A stretch of DNA of 7,991 nucleotides. Origin: Desulfonema limicola. GTDB lineage: Bacteria > Desulfobacterota > Desulfobacteria > Desulfobacterales > DYRC01. Of this stretch, positions 1 through 6,220 are shown in pieces; within the stretch, counting starts at the first letter, position 1, and each line of letters starts with the position of its first letter. A program made the position numbers and the translations under genes. Location of the stretch: assembly GCA_020718925.1 (NCBI GenBank), contig DYRC01000188.1, forward strand, positions 1 to 7,991, read 5' to 3'. The notes below the pieces were generated by a model. The model had not been told where the DNA came from. It worked only from the letters and a program-made list of their open reading frames with translations, and did not search any database.

Positions 1-185
1 TTTTCAGTTTTCGGAATCACAAAATTCAATCGCTCAAAGCCGATGACCATCCCTGATTTATCTTTCATCAGAACTACTTCGTCTCCGGTTTCTTCACAAA
101 TATATTCATCTTGCGGATTTCCGAACCACACGGTCAGTGTGTTGCCTTCCTGATCGTAAAATATTTTTATTTCGGCTTGATTCAC
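1..185 (-). CDS. DUF2283-like small protein, 3' end beyond window
   Basis: The gene runs off the left edge; 61 complete codons are visible. The product begins VNQAEIKIFYDQEGNTLTVW and continues with an acidic stretch (EYICEETGDEVVL) and then KDKSGMVIGFERLNF. This is the layout of DUF2283 proteins: a YD..GN/D.L.VWF strand near the N-terminus, an acidic middle, and a G.VIGFE strand near the C-terminus. The family has no established biochemical role; small members are often encoded beside toxin-antitoxin-like or mobile genes, but nothing of that kind is visible here. The start is GTG at 185-183, overlapping the TGA stop of pfp (GTGA), so translation is probably coupled to pfp. A purine-rich GGGGCGGGA just upstream may serve as ribosome binding site. 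No in-frame ATG occurs near the N-terminus. The family call is from pattern memory. Confidence 0.7.
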   Translation of the reverse strand, partial: MNQAEIKIFYDQEGNTLTVWFGNPQDEYICEETGDEVVLMKDKSGMVIGFERLNFVIPKTE

Positions 186-2248
186 TCCCGCCCCAGCGCA
201 TTCAAGGTCAGCGTAATCGGTCGGTCTTCTTCGCCCTGCTCACACAGCCGGATACTGCCCGGATGCCGGTAATTATCATCTCCGGGAAATGCGGCAAGCC
301 ATTTTTCCCTCAACGCTTTAACCACCTGAAACGCTGTCGAATTAACATCCACAATGCTTTTTTCAATCACCAGAGAAAGCTTTCCGCCGCGCTCTTCAAG
401 GTGCATGAGCGGTGCAATCGGAATGCCGACAGGCTCCCATTTGTCAAAATCCGTTTCCAGATTTCGGATAGCCGCCATAAGACCGCTCGCGCCGTTGGCA
501 ATCAGGGAAAACACGGTCAAGCCCAGATTGTAAGTGTAAGTACAGTCAAACCGCGTGGGATCGCTTCCTCTGCCGTCATAGCCATAAAAATGCAGTTGCG
601 TGTTGAAACTCGGCACGGATTTTTTGTAAATTTTTTCAATCGGCGCGGGAATTTTATCGCTTTCCGGCATCGCGCCGCCTTTGACCAACGCCTGAGTCAG
701 CGTTCTGACAGAAATAATCGCGGGTTTGACCTTCAGATATTCATCGCCATAGTTTTTAAACAAAATGGGTCCGTAAAAATCCGGGTCAAGTCCGCCTTTT
801 TTCAAGGTTTTTTTATAATAATCCCGATGAATGCCGACTTTATACTCGCCTCTTTCTCTTAAAGTTTTGAGATAATCCTGCACCAGACCGAGAATAACTT
901 TTTCGGTTTCAACCTGTGAAAACGGAAAATTGCCATGACTGTCGCGCTCCATTAAAAGCCCTTCCTGAAAAAATCCGGGGATGGCATTAAACAGATCGTC
1001 ATCTCGCCTGTTCCATACGGTAAACGTCCGATCTTCCTCAGAACGCTCGGCAAGCTTGCGAAGATAATCCAGTTTGTCTTTAAGCTTTGAAAAATCCGCA
1101 TGAAATGTCGTATCATGGCTTTTGTTGTATTCAGCGATAATCGTATTGAGTTTTATGATAAAAATCTGAATTTCATTGATAAATTCTAACACACCTTCGG
1201 GAATCACCAGCACACCGTAGTTTTTGCCCACAGCCGCCCGTCTGACAATGCCATCGCAAATCACGCGGGACAAATGCCTGAGCGTCATGCCGAAAGCGGT
1301 GTAATCGGTGGTTCCTTCTTTAAGCCTTCGGACATCCGTGTAATCTGCCAAATCTTCGCCGATAAAGGTCATGGTGGCATGGGTCTGAAGCGCAACTTCC
1401 AATGCCAGATGGCTTGCCACCCGCCCCATGACCTTGCAGATATGCCAGTACTTGACATCGGAACTGCCGTCTGTGCAGAGATTGCTGATAGAACCGGCAA
1501 AGGCGCGGGCGGCGGTATGAAATCCGAAAGACATGGCGCACAGCACATTTCCGTTTCTGTCTCTGACCTGAATATCGCCATCAATGGTTTTGGGAACGCC
1601 GATCACCTGCACACCGTCATGGAACATTTCCTGTGCTAAAAATGCCGCATTGGTATTGGAATCATCGCCCCCGACCACGACCAGCGCGTCTAATTTCAAT
1701 TCTTTGGCGGTTTCTCTGGACAATGCCATTTTTTTATCATTGTCAATTTTGGCGCGTCCGGTCTTGATCATGGTAAAGCCGCCCACGTTTCTGTAAGCAT
1801 TCACCACATCGTCGGTCAATTCGACAGCCTCATTTTCCATGATGCCATCCGGTCCCATCAGAAAGCCATAGACTTTGCTTTGCGGATTGGCTTTTTTAGC
1901 CGCATCATACAAGCCTGCAATCACATTATGCCCGCCCGGCGATGGACCGCCGGAAAATACAATGCCGATATTGCGCTTTTTGCTATATTGCGCTTTCACA
2001 GATTCATCCGGACAATCCACGCCCTTAACGCGCTGAACCTTATTTCTGATGATGTTGGGAAGTTTGTGCATGGCTTCCGGATCAATGTCAAATTCAAATT
2101 CGTCAGCAGGCTCAAGAATGCTATAAGAATCTGAAAACGCATTGCATATCGGCGGTTTATATGTTCTGCGCTCTATGAGTTCTTCATTCACATTATCTGT
2201 AACTTTTAACACCTGCGGGTGTTTCAGCATCTCTTCAATGCGGGACAT
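182..2248 (-). CDS. pfp: PPi-dependent 6-phosphofructokinase, long form
   Basis: Cytoplasmic enzyme that reversibly phosphorylates fructose 6-phosphate to fructose 1,6-bisphosphate with pyrophosphate as donor, for glycolysis and gluconeogenesis. The 688-residue product has the family motifs in order: GGPSPGG (100-106), GGDDS (193-197), PKTIDGD (219-225, with the catalytic Asp), MGR (274-276), PEG (350-352) and GYDGRGSDPTRFD (557-569). The second Asp in GGDD and the Lys in PKTID are the residues that mark PPi rather than ATP use. The overall pattern is the plant-beta/spirochaete 'long' class. It is longer than the roughly 550-570 residues I recall for that class; the excess appears to lie at about 378-415 and 473-549. 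The ATG at 2248 follows a strong GGAGG (2259-2255). A DUF2283-like gene overlaps its stop, and a maltokinase-like gene diverges upstream. Function is very likely; the PPi preference is inferred from the residues. Confidence 0.95.
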   Translation of the reverse strand: MSRIEEMLKHPQVLKVTDNVNEELIERRTYKPPICNAFSDSYSILEPADEFEFDIDPEAMHKLPNIIRNKVQRVKGVDCPDESVKAQYSKKRNIGIVFSGGPSPGGHNVIAGLYDAAKKANPQSKVYGFLMGPDGIMENEAVELTDDVVNAYRNVGGFTMIKTGRAKIDNDKKMALSRETAKELKLDALVVVGGDDSNTNAAFLAQEMFHDGVQVIGVPKTIDGDIQVRDRNGNVLCAMSFGFHTAARAFAGSISNLCTDGSSDVKYWHICKVMGRVASHLALEVALQTHATMTFIGEDLADYTDVRRLKEGTTDYTAFGMTLRHLSRVICDGIVRRAAVGKNYGVLVIPEGVLEFINEIQIFIIKLNTIIAEYNKSHDTTFHADFSKLKDKLDYLRKLAERSEEDRTFTVWNRRDDDLFNAIPGFFQEGLLMERDSHGNFPFSQVETEKVILGLVQDYLKTLRERGEYKVGIHRDYYKKTLKKGGLDPDFYGPILFKNYGDEYLKVKPAIISVRTLTQALVKGGAMPESDKIPAPIEKIYKKSVPSFNTQLHFYGYDGRGSDPTRFDCTYTYNLGLTVFSLIANGASGLMAAIRNLETDFDKWEPVGIPIAPLMHLEERGGKLSLVIEKSIVDVNSTAFQVVKALREKWLAAFPGDDNYRHPGSIRLCEQGEEDRPITLTLNALGRE

Positions 2249-2289
2249 GGCTATCCTCCGTAAGATTCAGTTTGATGAAATCATATTCA

Positions 2290-2319
2290 TATATAACGAT
2301 CTCCTGATTGATGTGTCAA
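2290..2319 (-). promoter_or_regulatory. Putative sigma-70 promoter for pfp
   Basis: On the minus strand a perfect TTGACA (2319-2314) is followed after 18 bp by TATATA (2295-2290; 4 of 6 matches to TATAAT). This would start transcription near 2283, giving a leader of about 35 nt that contains the GGAGG of pfp. The spacer is one base longer than ideal. Prediction from consensus only. Confidence 0.5.
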
Positions 2320-2344
2320 GAAAGTTTTCTCTGATAATTTTCAG
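2319..2344. promoter_or_regulatory. Two adjacent near-palindromes between divergent promoters
   Basis: AGAAAGTTTTCT (2319-2330) abuts the -35 box of the pfp promoter, and CTGATAATTTTCAG (2331-2344) follows directly. Each is an inverted repeat with one mismatched pair. Their place between two divergent promoters would suit a shared operator. AT-rich DNA often yields such short palindromes by chance, so this is weak. Confidence 0.2.
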
Positions 2345-2371
2345 CATCCTTCATGTTATCTTGCGTTTCTG

Positions 2372-2399
2372 TTGACATCAACGCCAAATATGATAAAGT
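2372..2399 (+). promoter_or_regulatory. Putative sigma-70 promoter for the maltokinase-like gene
   Basis: A perfect TTGACA (2372-2377) is followed after 16 bp by TAAAGT (2394-2399; 4 of 6 matches). The expected start near 2406 leaves a leader of about 35 nt before the ATG at 2440. If real, this excludes translation from the in-frame ATG at 2353, which lies upstream of the promoter. Confidence 0.45.
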
Positions 2400-2439
2400 T
2401 CTGTCAATAAGAACGTCATATTTGAGGAATGAGCGATAT

Positions 2440-3834
2440 ATGAATTTCAAAGAAAAGCGATGGTTTGCAGAAAAAGATGCGATTATCGAAGATATTATTA
2501 CAGAAGACAGTTTTTCTCTTTCATCAGAGATAAGCTGTTTTATCAAGCGGTTTTCCTTGAAACAAAGCAATGATGAACGAGTTGTCAAACGCTATTTTAT
2601 TCCGGAAATAGCTGATGCGGAACAGACGCTTCAATTCCAACAAGCGCTTTTTCATCAATATGATTCATCTGGAAATATTCAGACCTCAAACGGCGGCATG
2701 GTGAGGTTTTGCGCCCTGCATCCCATTCCAAAGCCTATCCGCGTTGAATTGCCCGACATGCGGTTTACCTCTTCTAACATCTTAACATTCATTCATACGA
2801 CTAAACAATTTATCGTCAGCAAAACCTACAAAGATATGCGCGGAGATTGCGGCAAAGATGGTAAAATATGGCTGCCGAATCCCGAAGCCCGGCGGTATGA
2901 AGCCCTTGCAAAAGCCGGATATTCAAATATTCCGAAAGTCTATGGCATTGCATATTATCAGGAAACACCGCTCAATATGATTATGGAAGCTGTGCGGAGC
3001 GGATGCCGGATCGGAGAAGTTTTTGCCGATTCGCTGAACCGATTGGAAAATACTGATGAAATCCGCTGCTTTGCTGATAAGACAGCAAGGTCTGTGGCAC
3101 AGATGCACATAGCGTTTCTGAACAGCGGATTGCCCGGATTTGAAGCAATTCAGGCAACTGAGGCGGATATGCTGCGATGGGCTGAAAATGCTCAGAACCT
3201 CCCCCCCCTGCCCCCTTCCTTACAGGAAATGGGGAGTCTTTCCGTTCCTCTCCGTTTCGGGGCAGGGATGGGGTGCTTAATGAAGGCACAGGTTCACGGC
3301 GATCTTCACGCAGATCAGGGATTGCTTGAAGGTTCTGGGATAAAATGGCTGGATTTTGAAGGACCGCCGGCAAAAGAATGTGTGCCGAAAGACTATGATT
3401 CGCGTGAAAATCTGCTGACGGATTTGGCGGGCATGATTCAGGCATTTTGCTATATGGCGCATATCCGGCTGTATGAATTTTTGGGATTGAATTATCAGAA
3501 TCCCGAAGATCACGAAAAGCAGCGCAACGCATCGCTCATGTTTGCCGGACTTATGCCTGCGGATGCAAATCTCAAACCGTTTATCCAGACATTGAATTTA
3601 TGGCTCAATCAGGTTACAACAGCGTTTATTGACGGCTATCTTGACGAAGTTGAAAACTTGGCAATTCAGCCTGCGATTCTGACAAAATGGGACAGAAATT
3701 CGGCGCGGGAGATAACTATGGACTGGGTTTTGGCAAGAGCCGCGCATGAATTGCGATATGAAACCTACGGGCGGAACTGGGGCTGGGAAGGCATTCCGGC
3801 AAGCAGGATATTTCAGCTTATCCGTATTCAGTAG
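2440..3834 (+). CDS. Maltokinase-like (aminoglycoside phosphotransferase fold) protein
   Basis: The 464-residue product looks like maltokinase (Mak/Pep2), which makes maltose 1-phosphate for the GlgE alpha-glucan route, or the related kinase domain fused to trehalose synthase. Visible signs are the N-terminal cap KRWFAEKD (6-13), a candidate ATP-binding Lys128 in FIVSKTY, a likely helix-C glutamate in NPEARRYEALAKAG (147-160), the catalytic loop HGDLHADQ (286-293) with Gln where many phosphotransferases have Asn, WLDFEG (303-308) with metal-binding Asp305, and a downstream TDLAGMIQAFCYMA segment typical of maltokinases. The start was set at ATG 2440 because the WFAxK cap then sits at the N-terminus and a promoter lies just upstream; GAGG at 2424-2427 is a distant ribosome site. 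Residues about 253-281 are encoded by a C/G-rich repeat-like insertion just before the catalytic loop. No treS, glgE or glgB is adjacent, so the substrate is uncertain. Confidence 0.75.
   Translation: MNFKEKRWFAEKDAIIEDIITEDSFSLSSEISCFIKRFSLKQSNDERVVKRYFIPEIADAEQTLQFQQALFHQYDSSGNIQTSNGGMVRFCALHPIPKPIRVELPDMRFTSSNILTFIHTTKQFIVSKTYKDMRGDCGKDGKIWLPNPEARRYEALAKAGYSNIPKVYGIAYYQETPLNMIMEAVRSGCRIGEVFADSLNRLENTDEIRCFADKTARSVAQMHIAFLNSGLPGFEAIQATEADMLRWAENAQNLPPLPPSLQEMGSLSVPLRFGAGMGCLMKAQVHGDLHADQGLLEGSGIKWLDFEGPPAKECVPKDYDSRENLLTDLAGMIQAFCYMAHIRLYEFLGLNYQNPEDHEKQRNASLMFAGLMPADANLKPFIQTLNLWLNQVTTAFIDGYLDEVENLAIQPAILTKWDRNSAREITMDWVLARAAHELRYETYGRNWGWEGIPASRIFQLIRIQ
3198..3275. repeat. C/G-rich inverted-repeat element inside the kinase reading frame
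   Basis: A run of eight C's and CTGCCCCC opens the element, and GGGGCAGGGATGGGG (3259-3273) closes it. CCCTGCCCC at 3206-3214 is exactly complementary to 3259-3267, and the flanks match partly. Inside, TTCCT-tac-AGGAA flanked by CCCC and GGGG (3211-3234) can form a second stem. Composition is unlike the surrounding gene. Translation gives a Pro/Leu/Gly-rich stretch (PPLPPSLQEMGS, then PLRFGAGMG). The other strand would read PSLPRNGEERKDSPFPVRKG, a peptide style familiar from dispersed C/G-rich repeats in many bacterial genomes. The element is read through without a stop. Boundaries are approximate and no clear target duplication is visible. Confidence 0.6.
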
Positions 3835-3896
3835 TCATTTCACATCTTAAATTCGTTCCTTTTCATTTATCCGGCTTTGCCGAATTATCACATCAT
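3835..3896. other. Short convergent intergenic gap with weak hairpin
   Basis: The gap between the converging kinase and gspH genes holds CGGC-TTT-GCCG (3872-3882), a 4-bp stem with a 3-nt loop. Neither strand has a T-run after it, so it does not qualify as a classical intrinsic terminator, although it could help end transcription from either side. Confidence 0.25.
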
Positions 3897-4355
3897 TCAA
3901 TCGCTTAATTCCACAACGCCGGTAATAAAATGAACCCGGATCGCATATTGCCGTCCTTTGGCGTCTGCAAGAATGATTTCGCCGCCGCTGCTCGCGCCGG
4001 TCGGATAAAACATCATCCGAAAAAGCCCGGACTCCGTAACGCCTTTTGCCGATCTTGCTTTTTCAAAAAAAATTCCTTCAGGCAGATGATAGGTTTTGGC
4101 TTGTTTTGCTTTTTCGGTTTCGCTGAATATCCGCAAACTGCGCGTTTCACTGTCAAACAGGGCGAGATATGTAAGCTGTTCCGAAACCGCCCGGCTTCTG
4201 GCATATCTCAGCGATGCGGCAACGGTTTTAGCCGCTGTTTTGAGATTCGTATTTCCCAGCGTTCCGGCAAGATACGGCATGACCAGCGCGGACATCAGCC
4301 CCATAATGGCAAGAACCACCAGCAGTTCAAGCAGCGAAAACCCGCCCCTACTCAC
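3897..4355 (-). CDS. gspH: GspH-like minor pseudopilin of type II secretion
   Basis: A minor pseudopilin expected in the tip region of the periplasmic pseudopilus of a type II secretion system. From the chosen start the product has 152 residues. It has a short leader MSRGG, prepilin-peptidase cleavage before Phe6 (G|FSLLE), the conserved Glu five residues into the mature protein (Glu10), and a hydrophobic helix to about residue 28. The C-terminal part FYPTGASSGGEIILADAKG (117-135) fits the GspH/FimT family. The start is set at GTG 4355-4353, overlapping the gspG stop by 8 nt. A TTG about 18 nt upstream (leader of about 11 residues, with a GAGG before it) is a real alternative. Starting at the TTG at 4436 would give an implausible leader of over 30 residues. 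GspI, J and K genes do not follow; the next gene converges. Confidence 0.8.
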   Translation of the reverse strand: MSRGGFSLLELLVVLAIMGLMSALVMPYLAGTLGNTNLKTAAKTVAASLRYARSRAVSEQLTYLALFDSETRSLRIFSETEKAKQAKTYHLPEGIFFEKARSAKGVTESGLFRMMFYPTGASSGGEIILADAKGRQYAIRVHFITGVVELSD

Positions 4356-4773
4356 CGATATTTTTCCAACTGACAATATCCAAGTCCTCGCCTTCTCCGC
4401 CGGGCTTGCCGTCTGATCCGAAAGAAATAATATCAAAAGGTCCGTGATCTCCGGGCGATTTGTACTGATACGGATTTCCCCAGGGATCAGGCGGAATATC
4501 TTTGGGAAGATAAGGTCCTTCCCATTTGGTAATTCCCTGCGGCTTGACTCTTAATGCTTGCATTCCCTGCTCTGTCGAGGGATATTTGCCCGTATCCAGA
4601 CGATAAGTATCCAACGCGCTTTCAAACAGGCTTATCTGTGTTTTTGCTGTTTTTTGTTTGGAAGTGCCAACTTTTCCGAACATTTTGGGACCCACCAGCG
4701 CAGCCAGAAGCCCCAGAATCACCATCACAATCAGAAGTTCAATCAGGGAAAAGCCCTGTTGGGTTTTCTTCAT
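4348..4773 (-). CDS. gspG: Type II secretion major pseudopilin GspG
   Basis: Major subunit of the type II secretion pseudopilus, inserted in the inner membrane, processed by prepilin peptidase and assembled into a periplasmic fibre. The 141-residue product has leader MKKTQQG, cleavage before Phe8 (G|FSLIE), Glu12 at mature position +5, and a hydrophobic helix to about residue 28. The GspG signatures follow: DTGKYPSTEQGMQAL (60-74), GPYLPKDIPPDPWGNPYQY (86-104), and the C-terminal calcium-binding loop region FGSDGKPGGEGEDLDI (118-133). Length is normal for the family. The ATG at 4773 follows AGGAG (4788-4784) at 10 nt. CCTTTTAAAAAAGG just upstream could form a small stem that partly covers that site. 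The upstream spacer to mlaE carries inverted 7-bp repeats. gspH overlaps downstream. Confidence 0.95.
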   Translation of the reverse strand: MKKTQQGFSLIELLIVMVILGLLAALVGPKMFGKVGTSKQKTAKTQISLFESALDTYRLDTGKYPSTEQGMQALRVKPQGITKWEGPYLPKDIPPDPWGNPYQYKSPGDHGPFDIISFGSDGKPGGEGEDLDIVSWKNIGE

Positions 4774-4798
4774 ATTTTTTTTACTCCTTTTTTAAAAG

Positions 4799-4857
4799 GT
4801 GTTAAGTGGAAAGTGTTAAGTGTTAAGAAAAATCACATAACACATAACACATAACAC
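4799..4857. repeat. Inverted array of 7-bp repeats between mlaE and gspG
   Basis: On the plus strand there are four GTGTTAA-type units (4799-4826; the second is degenerate, GTGGAAA), a 7-nt spacer GAAAAAT (4827-4833), then three CACATAA units plus CAC (4834-4857). The right side is the reverse complement of GTGTTAT units, so the two arms can pair along their length with a mismatch about every seventh base. In the minus-strand transcript the hairpin starts 1 nt after the mlaE stop codon and ends about 25 nt before the gspG start. There is no T-run after it, so it is not a standard terminator; it may act as an attenuator, an mRNA stabiliser or a slippage-prone site. Confidence 0.8.
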
Positions 4858-4858
4858 T

Positions 4859-6001
4859 CTATCTAAGATAACTTCGGATAACCGCAAAGATAGAATCAAA
4901 CAAAATAATCAGAAAAATGCTGCTGACGACCGCAGAAGTGGCGGCATTTCCGACTGCTGATGCTCCGCCTTTTGCCTGAAATCCTCTCATACAGCCGATT
5001 CCGGCAATCAATCCCGCAAACACCCCGCTTTTGCCCATTCCCCAAATCACTTCTTTCAAGGTCAGCGCGACAAGGGTTTGTTTGATATAGGTATTGGGTG
5101 TGAGATTGAGCATAAATACGCCGACCATCATTCCGCCCGAAATTGCAAATAAATTTGAAAACAGGGCAAGCAGCGGAACCATAACGACTGCCGCAATCAA
5201 TCTCGGAATTGCCAAAAACAGGATCGGATCAAAGCCCATCGTAGTTAAGGCATCAATTTCTTCGGAAATTTTCATGGTTCCGATTTCAGCTGCAAACGCG
5301 GATCCGGATCTTCCGGCAACCACAATTGCGGTCATAATCGGACCCAGTTCGGAGACCATCGCAAATGCCACCAGAGACGCCACATAAATGCTTGCCCCGA
5401 ACTGCTTGAACTGAATGGAAGACATGAACGCCATAATCAATCCCAGAAGAAAACTGATTAACGCCACAATCGGAAGCGCGTCCACGCCGGTTTTTTCCAT
5501 CTGCGTAATCGTGTCTTCTGTTCTGAGGGATTTGGGATTGCACAAAACATGAATCAGAGAAGAAATCACCGATCCGATAAATGTGAGCATAAAGCCGAGG
5601 TTGGAAGCCTCGCCGATAGCTGCCTGTCCCATCCGCATCACCATATTGACAGACCGCTTCTTTTTGACAGGAACGCATCTGATGCAGGTATCAAAGCGAA
5701 TCTGATCAAGAATATCGCGCATGCCGGGGCTGACATTGAGCAGCCCGAATTTCCCCTGCCGCTCTGTCATAAATTCTCTGATTTCAAACAATACCAACGC
5801 ACCGAAATCATCAAAATATGACACGCCGGCAAGGTCTGCCGACACTGCGGACGGTTTTTTGGCACTCAGCATCGCAAAAATGTCTTTCATCAGCGGCGCC
5901 GCGCTGTGAATATCCATTCTGCCTTTGAAACAAATGAGCAGGTTTCCTTTCTCCTGTTCTTTTATTTCATAAGCAGTATTATCAGGTTGTATCTGTTTCA
6001 T
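4859..6001 (-). CDS. mlaE: STAS-MlaE fusion, lipid ABC-transporter permease
   Basis: Inner-membrane permease of an Mla-type ABC transporter that moves phospholipids or other lipids across the envelope. The 380-residue protein has an N-terminal STAS domain (about 10-110; MlaB-like), with the core DLAGVSYFDDFGALVL at 56-71. The MlaE/YrbE domain follows (about 125-380). Its hallmark is the stretch from ELGPIMTAIVVAGRSGSAFA (218-237) into AEIGTMKISEEIDALTTMG (238-256), then hydrophobic segments near 259-282, 284-300 and 355-375. In the STAS core, Asp65 stands where many family members have a Ser or Thr (D-S-S/A-G). The start ATG at 6001 overlaps the stop of the upstream small gene (TGATG), with AAAGG close by. 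The ATPase (mlaF) and substrate-binding (mlaD) genes are not in the window, so partners must be encoded elsewhere. Confidence 0.92.
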   Translation of the reverse strand: MKQIQPDNTAYEIKEQEKGNLLICFKGRMDIHSAAPLMKDIFAMLSAKKPSAVSADLAGVSYFDDFGALVLFEIREFMTERQGKFGLLNVSPGMRDILDQIRFDTCIRCVPVKKKRSVNMVMRMGQAAIGEASNLGFMLTFIGSVISSLIHVLCNPKSLRTEDTITQMEKTGVDALPIVALISFLLGLIMAFMSSIQFKQFGASIYVASLVAFAMVSELGPIMTAIVVAGRSGSAFAAEIGTMKISEEIDALTTMGFDPILFLAIPRLIAAVVMVPLLALFSNLFAISGGMMVGVFMLNLTPNTYIKQTLVALTLKEVIWGMGKSGVFAGLIAGIGCMRGFQAKGGASAVGNAATSAVVSSIFLIILFDSIFAVIRSYLR

Positions 6002-6177
6002 CAGCCTTTTGAACAGGAACGGAGTTCAGCCAGTATCTGCTGGATTTTATTCAATACTTCACACTCTTCCATACATGCCGGAAATTCATGACAGCGTTTC
6101 AGACAATCTTTGCACGGGCTTTTGATCAACATGCCCACGTCAAAATCAAACCTGAATCTGTAAAATGGTGTTCTCAT
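6001..6177 (-). CDS. Small cysteine-rich protein, 58 residues
   Basis: An open frame of 58 codons from ATG 6177 to a TGA that shares one base with the mlaE start (TGATG), so it is probably translationally coupled to mlaE. The product begins MRTPFYRFRFDFD and has six cysteines at 22, 25, 29, 35, 39 and 55. The cluster SPCKDCLKRCHEFPACMEEC (20-39) has spacing C-x2-C-x3-C-x5-C-x3-C, followed by a helical tail LNKIQQILAEL. The cysteine spacing suggests binding of zinc or another metal, or disulfides; it is not a CxxCH haem site. There is no signal peptide or membrane segment. Small proteins with a PCKxC...FPxCxxxCexL pattern seem familiar from deltaproteobacteria, but I know of no assigned function. 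A weak AGG lies 11 nt upstream of the ATG. Confidence 0.7.
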   Translation of the reverse strand: MRTPFYRFRFDFDVGMLIKSPCKDCLKRCHEFPACMEECEVLNKIQQILAELRSCSKG

Positions 6178-6220
6178 TCTGATTAAAACCTGTTGCGTTT
6201 CGGATTTGAATAATTCGGGG

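Noticed and set aside
137..862. 241-codon open frame on the plus strand
   Set aside because: It lies antisense to the well-supported pfp gene, and its composition, rich in Phe, Arg and Asn, looks like a shadow frame.
2353..2439. Longer start (ATG 2353) for the maltokinase-like gene
   Set aside because: It would put 29 unrelated residues before the conserved N-terminal WFAxK cap and would begin upstream of the best promoter.
2981..3532. 183-codon open frame on the minus strand
   Set aside because: It is antisense to the kinase; its Pro/Gly-rich part comes from the C/G-rich repeat and the rest resembles no family.
3872..3882. Hairpin as intrinsic terminator between kinase and gspH
   Set aside because: The stem is only 4 bp and neither strand has a T-run after it.
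4356..4436. Longer start (TTG 4436) for gspH
   Set aside because: It lies deep inside gspG and would give a prepilin leader of over 30 residues; leaders are normally short.
4834..4857. CACATAA tandem units as a CRISPR-like array
   Set aside because: The units are 7 bp and contiguous, with no spacers and no cas genes.
6087..6116. Possible haem-binding motif in the small cysteine-rich protein
   Set aside because: The spacing is CxxxCH, not CxxCH, and there is no signal peptide.
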